Shown: positions 19,990 through 31,257 of the stretch, in pieces
Layout of the letters: the number at the start of each line of letters is the position of its first letter
Numbering within the stretch: position 1 is the stretch's first letter
Made by a program: the position numbers and the translations under genes
From: Terfezia claveryi
Lineage: Eukaryota > Ascomycota > Pezizomycetes > Pezizales > Pezizaceae
Direction: 5' to 3'
Assembly (NCBI GenBank): GCA_015179025.1
Contig: WHUX01000229.1
Span: 1 to 64,000, forward strand
Length of the DNA: 64,000 nucleotides
The notes under the pieces: model-generated
Told to the model about the DNA's origin: nothing
Database searches by the model: none
Seen by the model: only the letters and a program-made list of their open reading frames with translations

Positions 19990-21795
19990 GGGCCCATAGC
20001 AAGAAAATTAAACTCACGAGAGGCCCAGGCCTCTCGCAAGGGGCTCGAGCCTACAGTGAGACCACCCATCTCCTGGCTGGCCTGGGCCCAGCGGGAGAAT
20101 ACGGAATTGCCGGGCCACCCACGAGTATGAGAAAATTGAGGTTCATGGTATATTAATAATTTCGATAATGTGGCTATCGGGTGAGCTCACAGTTGTCTCT
20201 ATACAGGAATTGTACTAATAAAACGTACGCGTCCCGATTCACTAATCCACCATTGCATGCAGTAAATGTTCAATCCACGCTCATTACAAAACAACCACCA
20301 CCGGATACAAAATAATCACCGCAACAAATGAACAAATGCGTAAAATTATTACTACACCAGCGCAAACTACATAAATTTTTGATACTAAAAAAAGAATGTA
20401 GATTGCGACAGGCAAAAAAAAAAAAGAAAGTAATAAACTAATAATATGACATATAATACGATGGAAGAAAAAAAAAAAAAGCCCGATCATAGAGCTTTTT
20501 CTTGTTTCTTTTGTAAACTCGACCATTGAGCTCTGTAGTTATTAGACACTTTCTGGGGAGTAACAATGATCTGGTTTTTTAATTTATTTTTTGTCGAGGC
20601 ATTATATCTTATGTTATTTTTTTATTTTTTATTGTTTGCCTGTTTTTGCCTGTCGCATTTTATGTTTGTTTTTTTTTGTTTTCGAATATTGACCGATATA
20701 CAACCAATGCACCTAGGCTATTCTGCAAGATCACGCTTGAACCTCATCCAGATCAATATCAGTTGCTCACTCTACATGGCATACTGAACCGCTATTATCC
20801 TACCCGGAAGCTACAGAAACTTCCACCAAATTTTACTCATCCTGATTTAGATCGATCGTATATATTATCTAAATATAATACAAACCACCTTTTATTAAGA
20901 GAGGCTGCTGCATTAAGCACAGAGACTGAGCCAGAAACTACATGTAAATGTAATGGCAAATGTCAAACTCCTCACTGTAATGGAGAACGTTATCTCATTG
21001 CTTATATAATTGATTATATACTTTTGTATTTTCTATATTACTACTAGTTTATGTAACTAAGCCTCTTGGTTGAAGGACTAGCCTTCTACCACCTCCTATT
21101 GCTTTATAAGCGTGTATAGCATGCAGAATCTGCCATGGAAAGTTCCACGGCACTTGCCATATGAAGACACCCTCATTATGGCCGCGTGACCTCTGTTTAA
21201 GGCGTGTGACTCATTACTATGGCCACATAACCATCGTTTATGGCGTGTGACTCACTACTATGGCCACATAATCCCTTTTGTACAGCGCACCACCTTCTGG
21301 TGTGCCACCCTTTATTGTATTTATTTCCTTAGTCATCAGATCTCAGAGGAGTATAAATAGGCCGCTGGATTCCCTCTGGAATCCACAAGAAACAAAAGAA
21401 GCAACCAAGCAAGCCTTCAGAGCAAGCAAGCCTATATTCTGATCAGATCAAGATCATATAGCTTAGATAGCACAAATCATATAAGATAGATTACACCAGT
21501 TAATTACTGTTCCCTTCGGGAACGTCCCACATAGTAATCTCCCTACCCTTCTGAGGTCTTACCTCAGCAGAACTGAAATACACAAGCGTCCGTGCCTACG
21601 GATATAGATTGTATAAACGGTACCGAATGAATACTGTCTAGTACCATTCATTATACTCACTATTCCTGTTTTCGTTTGAACCAAGAATGTACTATCCGAT
21701 ATCATCCTACAAATCTCGTTCCAGTTCATCTTCATCAGAATCCTCTAAGGAGGATACAATATATATTGCTGGCCCTTCTACTTGATATCCAAGCC
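19990..21795 (+). mobile_element. element P, copy 1
   Basis: Starts in nested GC palindromes (CGAGAGGCC-CA-GGCCTCTCG at 20017-20036; GGGCCCAGCGGGAGAATACGG at about 20088). It runs through a ~400-bp A-rich then T-rich stretch and ends in a decayed coding region (about 20670-20975 and 21656-21795): NAPRLFCKITLEPHPDQYQ, then LPPNFTHPDLDR, then TCKCNGKCQTPHC. A solo LTR interrupts the cysteine cluster. It joins P copy 2 directly at about 21795. No transposase core is recognised. Confidence 0.6.
20976..21655 (+). repeat. solo LTR, 680 bp, TSD ctcac
   Basis: Runs TGTAATGG to CATTATA (ends complementary over 7 bp except one transition), flanked by exact CTCAC at 20971-20975 and 21656-21660. TATAAATA lies at about 21353. 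A two-fold ~50-bp repeat (GGCGTGTGACTCA..ACTATGGCCACATAA) lies at 21190-21275. The uninterrupted site is visible in P copy 2 at about 22718. Confidence 0.88.
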
Positions 21796-23060
21796 CACAG
21801 TGAGACCACCCATCTCCTGGCTGGCCCGGGCCCAGCGGGAGAATACGGAATAGCCGGGCCACCCGCGAGTATAAGAAAATTGAGCTTCATATTATATTGA
21901 TAATTTCGATAATGTGGCTGTCAGGTGAACTCACAGTTGTCCCCATACAGGAATTGCACTAATGAAACGTACACGTCCTGATTTACTAATCCACCATTGC
22001 ATGCAGCAAATGTTCAATCTACGCTCTTTACAAAACAACCACCACCAGATACAAAATAATCACCGCAACAAATGAACAAATGCATAAAATTATTACCATA
22101 CTAGCGCAAACCACATAAACTTTTGATACTAAAAAAAGAACGTTGATTGCGATAGGCAAAAAAAAAAAAGAAAGTAATAAACTAATAATACGACATATAA
22201 TACGATGGAAGAAAAAAAAAAAAAGCCTGATTATAGAGCTTTTTCTTGTTTCTTTTGTAAACCCGACCATTGAGCTCTGTAGTTATTAGACACTCTATAG
22301 GGAGTAACAATGATCCAGTTTCTTAATTTATTTTTTGTCGATGTATTATATCTTATGTTATTTTTTTATTTTTTATTGTTTGCCTGTTTTTGCCTATCGC
22401 ATTTTATATTTGTATTTTTTTGTTTTCCAATATTGACCAATATGCAACCAATGCACCTAGGCTATTCTGCAAGATCACCCTTAAACCTCATCCAGATCGA
22501 TATCAGTTGCTCACTCTACATAGTATACTGAACTGCTATTATCCTACTCGTGAGCTACAGAAACTTCCACTAAATTTTACTCATCCTGATTTAGATCGAT
22601 GCATACATTATCTAAATATAATGCAACTGCCTGTCATTAAAAGAGGCTGCTGCGTTAAGCACAAAGACTGAGCCGGAAACTACATGTAAATGTAATGGTA
22701 AATATCAAACTCCCCACTGTTCCTATTTTTTTTGAACCAAGAATGTACTACCCGATATCATCCTACAAATCCCGTTCCAGTTCATTTTTATCAGAATCCT
22801 TTAAGGAGGACACAATACATGTTGCTGGCCCTTCTACTTGATATCCAATCTCATTTCGTCCTGTACTTCCACTTTTTATTTCATCGCGTGCTTTATTCCA
22901 TATTGTATCTACTATATATGAATATTACTTACTCAGGTAATTATATGCTCCCGTGTTCTCCCGAGGGGCCCGGGCCCACAGCGAGAACAGTTGTTGTCTC
23001 GCTATTGGCCCGGGCCCCTCGCGAGCCAGGCCTCTCACGAATATTGAGTTCTCGGTGTAG
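21796..23060 (+). mobile_element. element P, copy 2
   Basis: Near-repeat of copy 1 without the solo LTR: start palindromes, A-rich and T-rich middle, then the decayed protein with the cysteine cluster (22430-22850; one Cys is Tyr). It ends in CTCCCGTGTTCTCCCGAGG and the GGGCCCGGGCCC palindrome block (22945-23040). Adjacent direct copies suggest tandem arrangement. Confidence 0.6.
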
Positions 23061-23067
23061 GCCCGAA

Positions 23068-23195
23068 ACATTTCCATCTTTTGCTTTCTGTGCACCGGAC
23101 CTGGCAGATTAACTTGCATTGTCCTGAATCCACCTGAGTTTCCGGGTGGCTCTTCATGGTCCCCTTACTGGGAGTGAATAAGAGTAACAAGTATT
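23068..23195 (+). mobile_element. SINE-C, 5' part (split by copia-1)
   Basis: TTTCTGTGCACCGGACCTGG through GGCTCTTCATGGTCCCCTTA and AATAAGAGTAACAAGTATT. This is the 3' half of a SINE or LINE tail that stops exactly at the copia-1 LTR. The rest (GTATT, TT and about 15 A) is at 44333-44352. Confidence 0.85.
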
Positions 23196-23388
23196 TGTTA
23201 AGCATATTCATGTGCACACTCATATATCACCAGCTCACACCTCTGTAGACCCACATGGACCCACTTACATGCTTCACATGTCATCATTATGTTCATAATG
23301 TTATTCTTGCTATTCATGTATATATAGCTGCGATCTTCACTCTACTTGACAATCATCGCTGCAAGCAATTCAGTCAAGTCTCTCTCTT

Positions 23389-23428
<40 letters not shown>

Positions 23429-23489
23429 GTGGTTCTAGTGAAGTCTTCTTCATTGAACCTAGTGATTCACCACTGCCTCACCTTCAATA
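23196..23489 (+). repeat. copia-1 5' LTR
   Basis: 294 bp, TGTTAAGCATATTCATG to CCTTCAATA. Contains a TATATATAG box near 23321 and a (TC)n tract at 23374-23428. The degraded primer site GGTTATGACCCC follows at 23490. Confidence 0.9.
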
Positions 23490-23567
23490 GGTTATGACCC
23501 CCGGTTGGTGTTTTGAATCAATCACCTTCAATATCACCTAGAACCAACTCCATACAAAACAACAAGA

Positions 23568-24582
23568 ATGTCTGCCAGTGAACATGCATCAGGCTCTAGC
23601 TCTGGAAGAACAAGGCAAGGTACTGCCACTACCTAGGAAGCACATGAGTCAATAACTATGCAGCAACCTCCACCTCCACCAGCCACCCCCTTTACCGACA
23701 TGTCTTAAATGTATATCGATAAAGTGGAGACCCTAGAAGGTCGGTACTCTGGTTGGCACAAGCCTCTCATAGAGACTAGAAGGTCGGTCCAATTATGAAG
23801 ACTGGTCATACCAGTTGTTAATGGTCTAGCAGGCAATGCATACCACCGATATAATCGTTAATGGCAAAATCTCCTCCAACAGAGCCTCAGCAGCAGATAG
23901 AACTGCCTACAATTACACCAATGAGCGAGTAACACTGATCCTAATGCAAGTGGTATCGAAGACAATCTTGAAAGAAATTGCTCAGTATGAGACACCATAT
24001 GAGATTTAGACCTACCTAAAGGACACTTACTTTACTGACAGTCCAATTTCTTTCATTTACGAGCTCAACAACCTCACAATACTCATAATCTCTCTGACTA
24101 AGTCAATGAAGCTAGCGGATTTCATCAAGTAGTTTGAGACCCAGTAGAATAGATTGTATAATCTAACATCTACCAGTGCTCCTGAACGAGCTGTATTCCA
24201 CACCTTCATAGACTTTGACCAAACTAAGCGTGACTTTCTTCTTATTACTCTACCGGTAGTTAAGCACTACCTGAACCCAGTAGACAACTTAACTACGAAA
24301 CCCAACCTTAAATATACCGATCTCAAGCATCATTTGCTTGTTCTATCAACCAACCAAAATCTAAAGAATGCTGCTCAAGACAATGCTCTTGCTCTTCTTG
24401 CTTCTAATAAGAACCAAAAGAAAGACAAGAAGCACAAGAGTGGTACGATGAGCAGAACTAGTAGCAATAACGATGGCAATACTAAAGTCTACTCATATTG
24501 CAAGAAGAGGGGATTCAATGCACAAGGACATACATGGCAGGAATGTAGAAAGCTTAAAAAGCGAAATGAGCTAAATACTTAA
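23568..24582 (+). pseudogene. copia-1 gag
   Basis: ATG 23568 (MSASEHASG). The first two thirds carry many stops and frameshifts. The last 142 codons (24154-24582) are open: PERAVFHTFIDFDQTKRDF, a basic stretch NKNQKKDKKHKSG, and a zinc knuckle YSYCKKRGFNAQGHTWQEC in which the first Cys is Tyr (TGC to TAC). Role: nucleocapsid of the virus-like particle. Confidence 0.8.
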
Positions 24583-25524
24583 CCGAATCAGCCCTCCACA
24601 AGCTTCAACTCTACTCAAGCCTCATTTACCATTGCTACTGCCCTTGTTAGCACCAGCTCGGCCAATACCTCAAGCACCACCTTAACTAATAAACAAAGCC
24701 AAAACTGGAAGATCAATACTTGTACAACTGCACATATGACATCTGATATAGAATGGTTCCTCACGCTTACACCTTCCAAAGGTACGGTCTACTTTGGGGG
24801 CAACAACAACCTCCCAATTGAAGGATCAGGATCGGTCCTAATCAATTGCGCTCTTCCAGATAGGTCTACCAACCAAATCATCTTATATTCAGTGCTATAT
24901 GTACCTACATTAGGCCATAGCTTAATATCATGGAATTCGATAAAATCTAAGGTAGTATTAGTTGCTCAAGATAACTTGGTCCAGCTCTATAGGAACAGCG
25001 ATATAAAACTCGTTAACCCTATAATGCTTGCCGATATGAGGAACAATTTGCCATATATTGACGAAAGCTCAATGGAAAATACCTCAGCAGTGAGCTTAGC
25101 AAGCTCCGCTCTAAGGCCTTTACAAGCGAGCTTAGCCAGCTTTACTCTCTGGCATGCAGCACTTGGCCACGCAGCCAACATACAACCATCCGTATATGCT
25201 GATGGCAATATTCTACCAAAATAGCCTTCTACATTCTCATGTACCGCATACATTATGGCTGAGTCTACGAATACTAGCTCAGCATCTCTAGAATATGAAC
25301 GCATATTAAAGCCCTGCCAGCTGATCCATAGTGATCTCAGTGGAAAACAGCCTACTCCATCTTATGGTAATTCTTATTACTACATCTCATTTATCGATAA
25401 CTACATGAGAATGGGTTGGATATTTTACCTAAACAATAAATCCAACGCTTATCAAACTATGCAAAATTTCATCACTTTCATAGAAAGGCAACACGACACT
25501 AAAATCCTGTCATTCATGACAGAT

Positions 25525-26141
25525 TGTAACGAGGGCTCTGGGGGACAAGGCGACCAAGGGGTATGCCGGGGAAGTGGCAAGGGGCAATCGCACACGTAGG
25601 AGCGCTACGTATGTGATTCGGGGAAAGGCTAGGGTAAGACACACGTAGGAACGCTACGTGTGTGACCAGAGGAAGACTGAGACGGGAGCAAGGGCAAGAG
25701 GCAAGAGGCAAGAGGCAAGAGGCAAGAGGCAAGAGGCAAGAGGCAAGAGGCAAGAGGCAGAGGGCAAGGGACACGAGACACGCGGAGGCAGTTGCCGCGT
25801 GTGTCAAGGGAGGCAGCTGTACTGCAGAGTTGTTTGTTCGAGACAAGGATGTGCACAAGGGAGGTGCACAAGCGCTGGGGGAAGCAAGGTCCTGTATTGG
25901 GTATACAAGATGTTGGATAGGGATCCAACGACAGTACGAGGGACAGGGGCTATATATACATAATTCCGGGCCAGGGCAACGGAAGGAATAAGCTTCCCAA
26001 GATCCCTTATCTCGGAAGCCAAGCAAGGTAACGATAACCTATCAATGACACCCGAACAAGCCTGTTCGAGTGTCAAAACAGCGCGACACCCAAACAAGCC
26101 TGTTCGAGTGTCAAATCAAGACTAAGAACACGGTTATGACA
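25525..26141 (-). repeat. gypsy-1 3' LTR
   Basis: 617 bp; 38 bp longer than its partner because of an extra GACACCC..TGTTCGAGTGTC hairpin unit near 26048-26115. Contains about ten CAAGAGG heptamers at 25690-25757. The purine tract AAAGGGGGGGATAG (26155-26142, minus strand) lies just upstream, next to the palindrome CTGGAGCTCCAG. Confidence 0.92.
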
Positions 26142-26344
26142 CTATCCCCCCCTTTAGGCTGGAGCTCCAGCGACTAGTAGGCTTGGGCACAACAACCGGC
26201 AAAATCAACACAGGAAACAACAACAGCAAAGGCAACGACAAGGACTCCAACTCCAAACAACAACAAAGACCCATCACCTGCGTCGCAGGTAATAACAGAG
26301 ACAACAACAACAAGGACAAGAACCCCAACTCAGACATGGGCAGA

Positions 26345-26653
26345 TCACTCAACCGGACGGGGCTTCCTCGAGTATCGCTGATAGAACAGGGAGACCAGAT
26401 CCTGAGCATTTTCCAGGTCCTCAGCGGGTTGCCAGGTAGCCTCCTCGTCCCCCACCCATTTAACCTTGTACTGCAGATGCCTATACCTCTTTCGCGAGTC
26501 CAGCACTTCCTCCACCTCCCATTCCTCTTCACCTTCGATAACCACTGGAGGGGGTGGGGGGTGTTTCTGCCCTGGGAGGGGATCGTCAGCCGCTGGCTCA
26601 ATTTCCGATACGTGTACAACCGGGTGGCGTTTGATGTCCTTGGGGAACCTCAA
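26345..26653 (-). pseudogene. gypsy-1 chromodomain, separated from pol by a 1-base deletion
   Basis: RFPKDIKRHPVVHVSEIEPA (gypsy module end), then a proline run and a chromodomain WEVEEVLDSRKRYRHLQYKV..KWVGDEEATWQPAEDL. In gypsy-2 the same stretch is in frame with integrase. Gypsy-1 lacks one A at about 26657 (CAATCGAT-GGC versus CAATCGATAGGC), which shifts the frame. Chromodomains on integrases steer chromovirus insertion to modified histone tails; that role is inferred from the family. Confidence 0.9.
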
Positions 26654-29600
26654 TCGATGGCATGAGTGCCCACAGCGGCCACCACCTCGAATGGACCCAG
26701 GAACTTATGGTCGAGCTTGCGAGATGGCCGTTCCATCCGGAAGTGCCTGCTGGAGAGCCACACCTTATCTCCTGGCTGATACTTGGGGGCTGGCAACCGT
26801 GATCCGTTGGCATACTCCGCTTGCCTAGCTTGAGCATATACCAGTTCGGCTCTTAGGGTGGAGTGCAACTCAGCAATCTCCGTGGCGAACTCCTTAGCTG
26901 GGGTGTTCTCCCTAGCCTTGTGCAGAGGTGCTAGAGAGTCCACGAAACGAGGGTGCCAGCCATAATTGGCTAGGAACGGGGAGGTTTTTAGAGACTCCGA
27001 GAAATGGTTGTTAGCGGCGAACTTACAGGTTGCCAGCAGTGAAACCCAGTTGTTTTGCTGGTAATTGACATATGTTCTCAGGTACTGCTCCATGATTGCA
27101 TTCATTCGCTCGGACTGACCATCTGTTTGGGGGTGATACGCCGTGGAGAGGTGTACGTTGATTCCCAGAAGCTCGCAGAATACCTTCCAGAAGTCCGAGA
27201 CGAATTGGAGGCCGCGGTCCGAGACAACAGACTTGGGGAGACCATGGTAGCGGAATACATGGTTGAGGTAGAGGCCGGCGAGGTCCCGGGCAGAACAGGT
27301 ATCATGGCAAGGTATAACGTGCCTCATTTTGGTCAATCGGTCTACTACCATAAGAATAGCATTAAACCCCGAATCCTCTGGCAACCCAGTCACAAAGTCC
27401 ATGGTTAGGTGTTGCCAAGGCTGGTCTAGGATCTCTAGGGGCTTCAGGGTCCCATAAGGAGCGTGGCGGACAGGCTTAGCACGCTTGCAAACGTGGCAGT
27501 TCCGTACGTACCGCTCCACGTCCTTCCGTTGGTCAATCCATATGTATTCCCTGGCCAGAAGCTCTAACGTTTTGGCCACTCCAGGGTGACCTGCAACCAG
27601 GCTGTCATGGTGTTCCTTGATCAATCGAAGGCGCAGCTCTCCTTCCGGCACATACAGCCGTTCGAGGTGGTAGAGGAGGCCTTCCTGGACGGTACACTCG
27701 GCTAGGGTGATCTTGGGGTGGCGGCGCTGGCCAGAATCCACTGCGGTGATAATTTCCTTGGTCAGGGGGTCGTCCATATATGCCTGTCTCACTAGCTGTC
27801 GGAGGTCGGCTTCCACTTCAGCAAGGGTATTGGCTGCCAGATCAAGGTTTTCGGGCTTCAATACCACCTGATTCTGGTATTTTAGCCTTTCATCCCCCCC
27901 TTTAGGGAGGTCTCCTGATCTCCTAGTCAAAGCATCCGGTTTCCCACCAGCCTTTCCTGGCCGGTATTTGATCTTGAAGTTGAACCGGGAGAGGAACTCC
28001 GACCACCTAGCCTGCCGCCGGTTAAGCAGCTTGGTGGTAGTAAAGTACTCAAGGTTCTTATGATCAGACAGTACCTCGATAATTCCCTTGGCTGACTCCA
28101 GGTGTGGCCTCCACTCCTCGAATGCTCGCACAATGGCCATTAACTCCTTATCATAGATTTCATAATTACACTCCGCCGGGGAGTGCTTTTTTGAGAAGTA
28201 TGCCACTGGGTGGAGGATCCTATTGTCATCGTTCTGGGACAGGATTCCTGCGGAGACATAGTCGGAGGCATCCGTCTCAACAATGCATTCACGATCAGGA
28301 TCGAAGCGGGCCAGGATCGGGGCTGAGCAGAAGGCTTCCTTGAGCCTCTCGAAAGCGGATTAGGCTTCTGGACTCCACTGGAATCGTTGGCTCTTTTCCA
28401 TGCCCTTGGTCTTGGTTAATGCTGTCAGTGGTGCCACTATTCTTGAATATCCCAGGATGAACCGGCGGTAGAAATTGGCAAAGCCCAAGAAGGCCTGTAC
28501 ATCCTTGAGGTTGGCAGGGGTTTCCCAATCCTGGATTGCAGTAACCTTGGCAGGGTCCATTCTGATACCGTCCGTGGTTATTATCAGGCCCAGGTACTTC
28601 ACCTCTTGGACGTGGAATTCGCATTTCTCGGGTTTAAGGTATAACCCAGCTTGTTCCAGCTTCTCTAGCACCTACCGGACGTGGATTTTGTGTTCTGCTA
28701 GGGTATCCGAGTAGATGAAGATATCCTCCAGGTAGGCTGTGCAGAATACATCCAGAAAGTCCCGCAGGGTGTCATTGATAAAGTGCTGGAAAGATGCGGG
28801 GGCATTGGTTAGGCCAAAGGGCATCACATTGTACTCGAAATGGCCATAACGTGTCCGGAAGGCGGTTTTCCACTCCTCCCCTTCGGCGATCCGTACCAGG
28901 TTATAAGCCCCTCTCAGGTCCAATTTGGTGAACCATTTTGCCTTGGAGAGCCTGGCCAACGTCTCCTGGATCAGGGGCAAGGGGTACCTGTTCTTCACCG
29001 TTATTTTATTCAGGCCACGATAGTCCACGCACAATCGAAGGGAGCCATCTGATTTTTTGACAAACAGCACAGGGGCGCCCGCTGAAGAAGAGCTATGGCG
29101 AATGAAGGTCTTGTTGAGGTTTTCCTCCAGGTATTTCTTCAGGGCCTCCAGCTCCACCCAGGACATTCCGTAAAGGGGCCCATAGGGGGGGGTCTTACCC
29201 TCTACCAGCGGAATTGTGTGGTCATATGGTCGGTGGGGCGCTAGCTTCTCCGCGGCTTTTTCCGAGAACAGATCAATGAACTCGTAATATTCATCCGGGA
29301 CCATGGCCTTCCACTCCTCCTTAGGCCGCAGCTTGTTGATTTCCAGGTTCACCTCATATATGGACAGGACATGAGCCTTCAGCTTGTGCCTCCTGGTGAG
29401 GTAAGCGAAAGCCCCTGCCCCGATAAAGCTAACATTGAGGGACTTTGGGGTCGCCAGGGGGACCGAGGGGACAGGGGAAACAGGGGGAACAGGGGAAACA
29501 GGGGTAACCGGGGAGTGGGCAGCATTGATGTGCGCGGGCTGGGGTACCACCTGGGCTGGGTGGATTATCGGGGGTGGTAATGCACATAGCCCCGTGACGG

Positions 29601-30051
29601 TGATTCTTGGACCTCCACAGTTTTTTCTGCAATAATGGCTGTTGAATTGCAAGGTGTACGAGCCGAAGCTGACTAACACATCGTGCATTCTGAGCCAGGG
29701 GATCCAAAGCACAATTGGATATTTTAGTTTGGTCACAAACATTGGGAGGTCCTCCGAATGGTCTCCAATGGTACTGGGCAGACACGCGAGGTCGGTAATA
29801 GCCCCAGAAGAGATGGGGCGGCCATCAATGACGTCGAGAAGGCGAGGGGTCTTTAACTTTGAGGTTGGTATGGAATTTTTACTGACGAAGGCCTGATCAA
29901 TGAATGCAATTCCTGAAGCACCACAATCGATGAGAGCTGATGTTACCACTGTTTTACCATTGAATTTAACAGTTATTGGTACTACAAAATGCTCGCCAAA
30001 CAAGCGAGATTCATCAACAGACATAGGTGCAGGCAAAGAAAACGCAGACAA
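26654..30051 (-). pseudogene. gypsy-1 pol: protease, reverse transcriptase, RNase H, integrase
   Basis: The protease motif LIDCGASG lies near 29940. RT has KKSDGSLRLCVDYRGLN and MPFGLTNAPASFQ; its catalytic box reads YLED rather than YLDD (about 28718), so the first catalytic Asp is Glu. Only two stops: TAG 28672-28674 and TAA 28360-28362. Gypsy-2 keeps glutamine codons (CAA) at both places, so these are C-to-T changes in CpA. RNase H (ETDASDY, YDKELMAI, LSDHKNLEYF) and integrase (H-H-C-C, then MDFVTG, SDRGLQF, QSERMN for D-D-E) look complete. The frame upstream of the first protease residue overlaps the end of gag in another frame. Translation probably relies on frameshifting or reinitiation. 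Confidence 0.92.
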
Positions 30052-30092
30052 AGATAAATGGCCCTGGGCAGGTCCCTTGCTAGTGTCAGTAA

Positions 30093-31226
30093 CTAGGCAA
30101 GGGACTCCCCTTTTCCCGATTCTTCAACCTCTTCAATCCTTGATTCGGATATGGCGTGGGCGGCCAGGGATCGGTTCTTGCGGAGGGGACATGCCGCGAT
30201 GAAATGGTCCCCCTTCCCACATGCAATGCACAAACCCTGAGTGCGGTGACGGTCCCTTTCCTCCTGGGTAAGACGAGGCCTACCTGCTGACAGGTCCATG
30301 GGGGCAGCCCCACCCGCTACCAAGGAGGGGTGCGCAGGCTTGTTGACTGGTGTGGGTTGTTGTTGTTGGGTGCGTGCTGTCAGAAATGGTGTACGGGGAG
30401 TCGAGGTTGGGAGTGTCTTTTGGAGGGCTCTGAGTGCCGCTGTCTGCTGTTCCACCCAGCTAGCTTGTTCAATAAGTCCCTCCAGGGTCTTGGTCGGTGG
30501 GCAGTAAACCAGAGCCTTTTTCAGCTCGAAGGTAAGCCCGTCTTTGAACTGATCGAGCTTGGCTTCGTCATTCCAATTGAGCTCTGCTGCTAGCCTGGAG
30601 AACTCAGCGACATAGGCTGACAGTTCATTGTGTTTTTGCTTGAGGTCTTGCAGGGCCCTGCTGGCGGTTCCTTTAGGATCCGGGTCTCCGAAGGCTCGGT
30701 CCAGGATTGCCATTAGTGCTGGGATGTCTACCAGATCAATCCCCGTGGCCTTGACGAAGGGCTGTACCTGGTCCATAGCCTTACCCTCCAGTAGGCCATA
30801 GACATATGAGAGCTGGTGGTGGACGGTGGGGAACTTCGCCAAGTCCCCAGAGAGTTTTATCTGCACAGAGTTTTTCCATGCTCGTAGCCGGCCCCGGTCC
30901 CCATTAAACTTGGGCGGGGTAGGTAGGTCTTGTGTTTTCTGGTTTTTTGGACCATCGGTCAGGTCCAAAGCGCGAGTCAGTCTCCGGATGGTTATCTTGT
31001 CCTCTGCTGCATCTTCTCGGAAGAGGGTTATTTCATCTTCAGCTTCTCGGATTCGCCTTTCGGCTTTCTGAAGGTCCGCTCCTTGTTGTTCGCCGATGGT
31101 ATAAGTATCTGTGAATATCTCGATCACAGTTCGTCGGTATACTGATAGTTCTGTCGGGTCTGATGGGATCGGAGTCGCCCTCCAGGCTGCGAATCTATCG
31201 GTGGGTAGTGGAATGTTCGCGGACAT
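30093..31226 (-). CDS. gypsy-1 gag, intact frame
   Basis: ATG at 31226 (MSANIPLPTDRFAAW), 377 residues, no internal stop. This start is preferred because it is the first ATG after the LTR and the primer region; upstream codons lie in the LTR. Residues ~45-90 form a charged coiled-coil stretch, followed by the capsid segment TPPKFNGDRGRLRAWKNSV and YVYGLLEGKAMDQVQPF. A single CCHC knuckle CIACGKGDHFIAAC lies near residue 340. Role: capsid/nucleocapsid. The N-terminal two thirds differ strongly from gypsy-2 gag while the last ~45 residues are identical. Confidence 0.9.
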   Translation of the reverse strand: MSANIPLPTDRFAAWRATPIPSDPTELSVYRRTVIEIFTDTYTIGEQQGADLQKAERRIREAEDEITLFREDAAEDKITIRRLTRALDLTDGPKNQKTQDLPTPPKFNGDRGRLRAWKNSVQIKLSGDLAKFPTVHHQLSYVYGLLEGKAMDQVQPFVKATGIDLVDIPALMAILDRAFGDPDPKGTASRALQDLKQKHNELSAYVAEFSRLAAELNWNDEAKLDQFKDGLTFELKKALVYCPPTKTLEGLIEQASWVEQQTAALRALQKTLPTSTPRTPFLTARTQQQQPTPVNKPAHPSLVAGGAAPMDLSAGRPRLTQEERDRHRTQGLCIACGKGDHFIAACPLRKNRSLAAHAISESRIEEVEESGKGESLA

Positions 31227-31257
31227 CGTACCGGTTGGTCTGAAAGATCCAACGTAG

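Noticed and set aside
25514..26026. 170-codon Leu/Cys/Ala-rich frame (and its twin at 31124-31759) in gypsy LTRs
   Set aside because: Produced by the 7-bp CAAGAGG repeat, which keeps several frames open; it lies wholly in LTR sequence.
29429..29785. Cys/Pro-rich frames over gypsy-1 protease
   Set aside because: Out-of-frame reading of the Pro-rich linker in pol.
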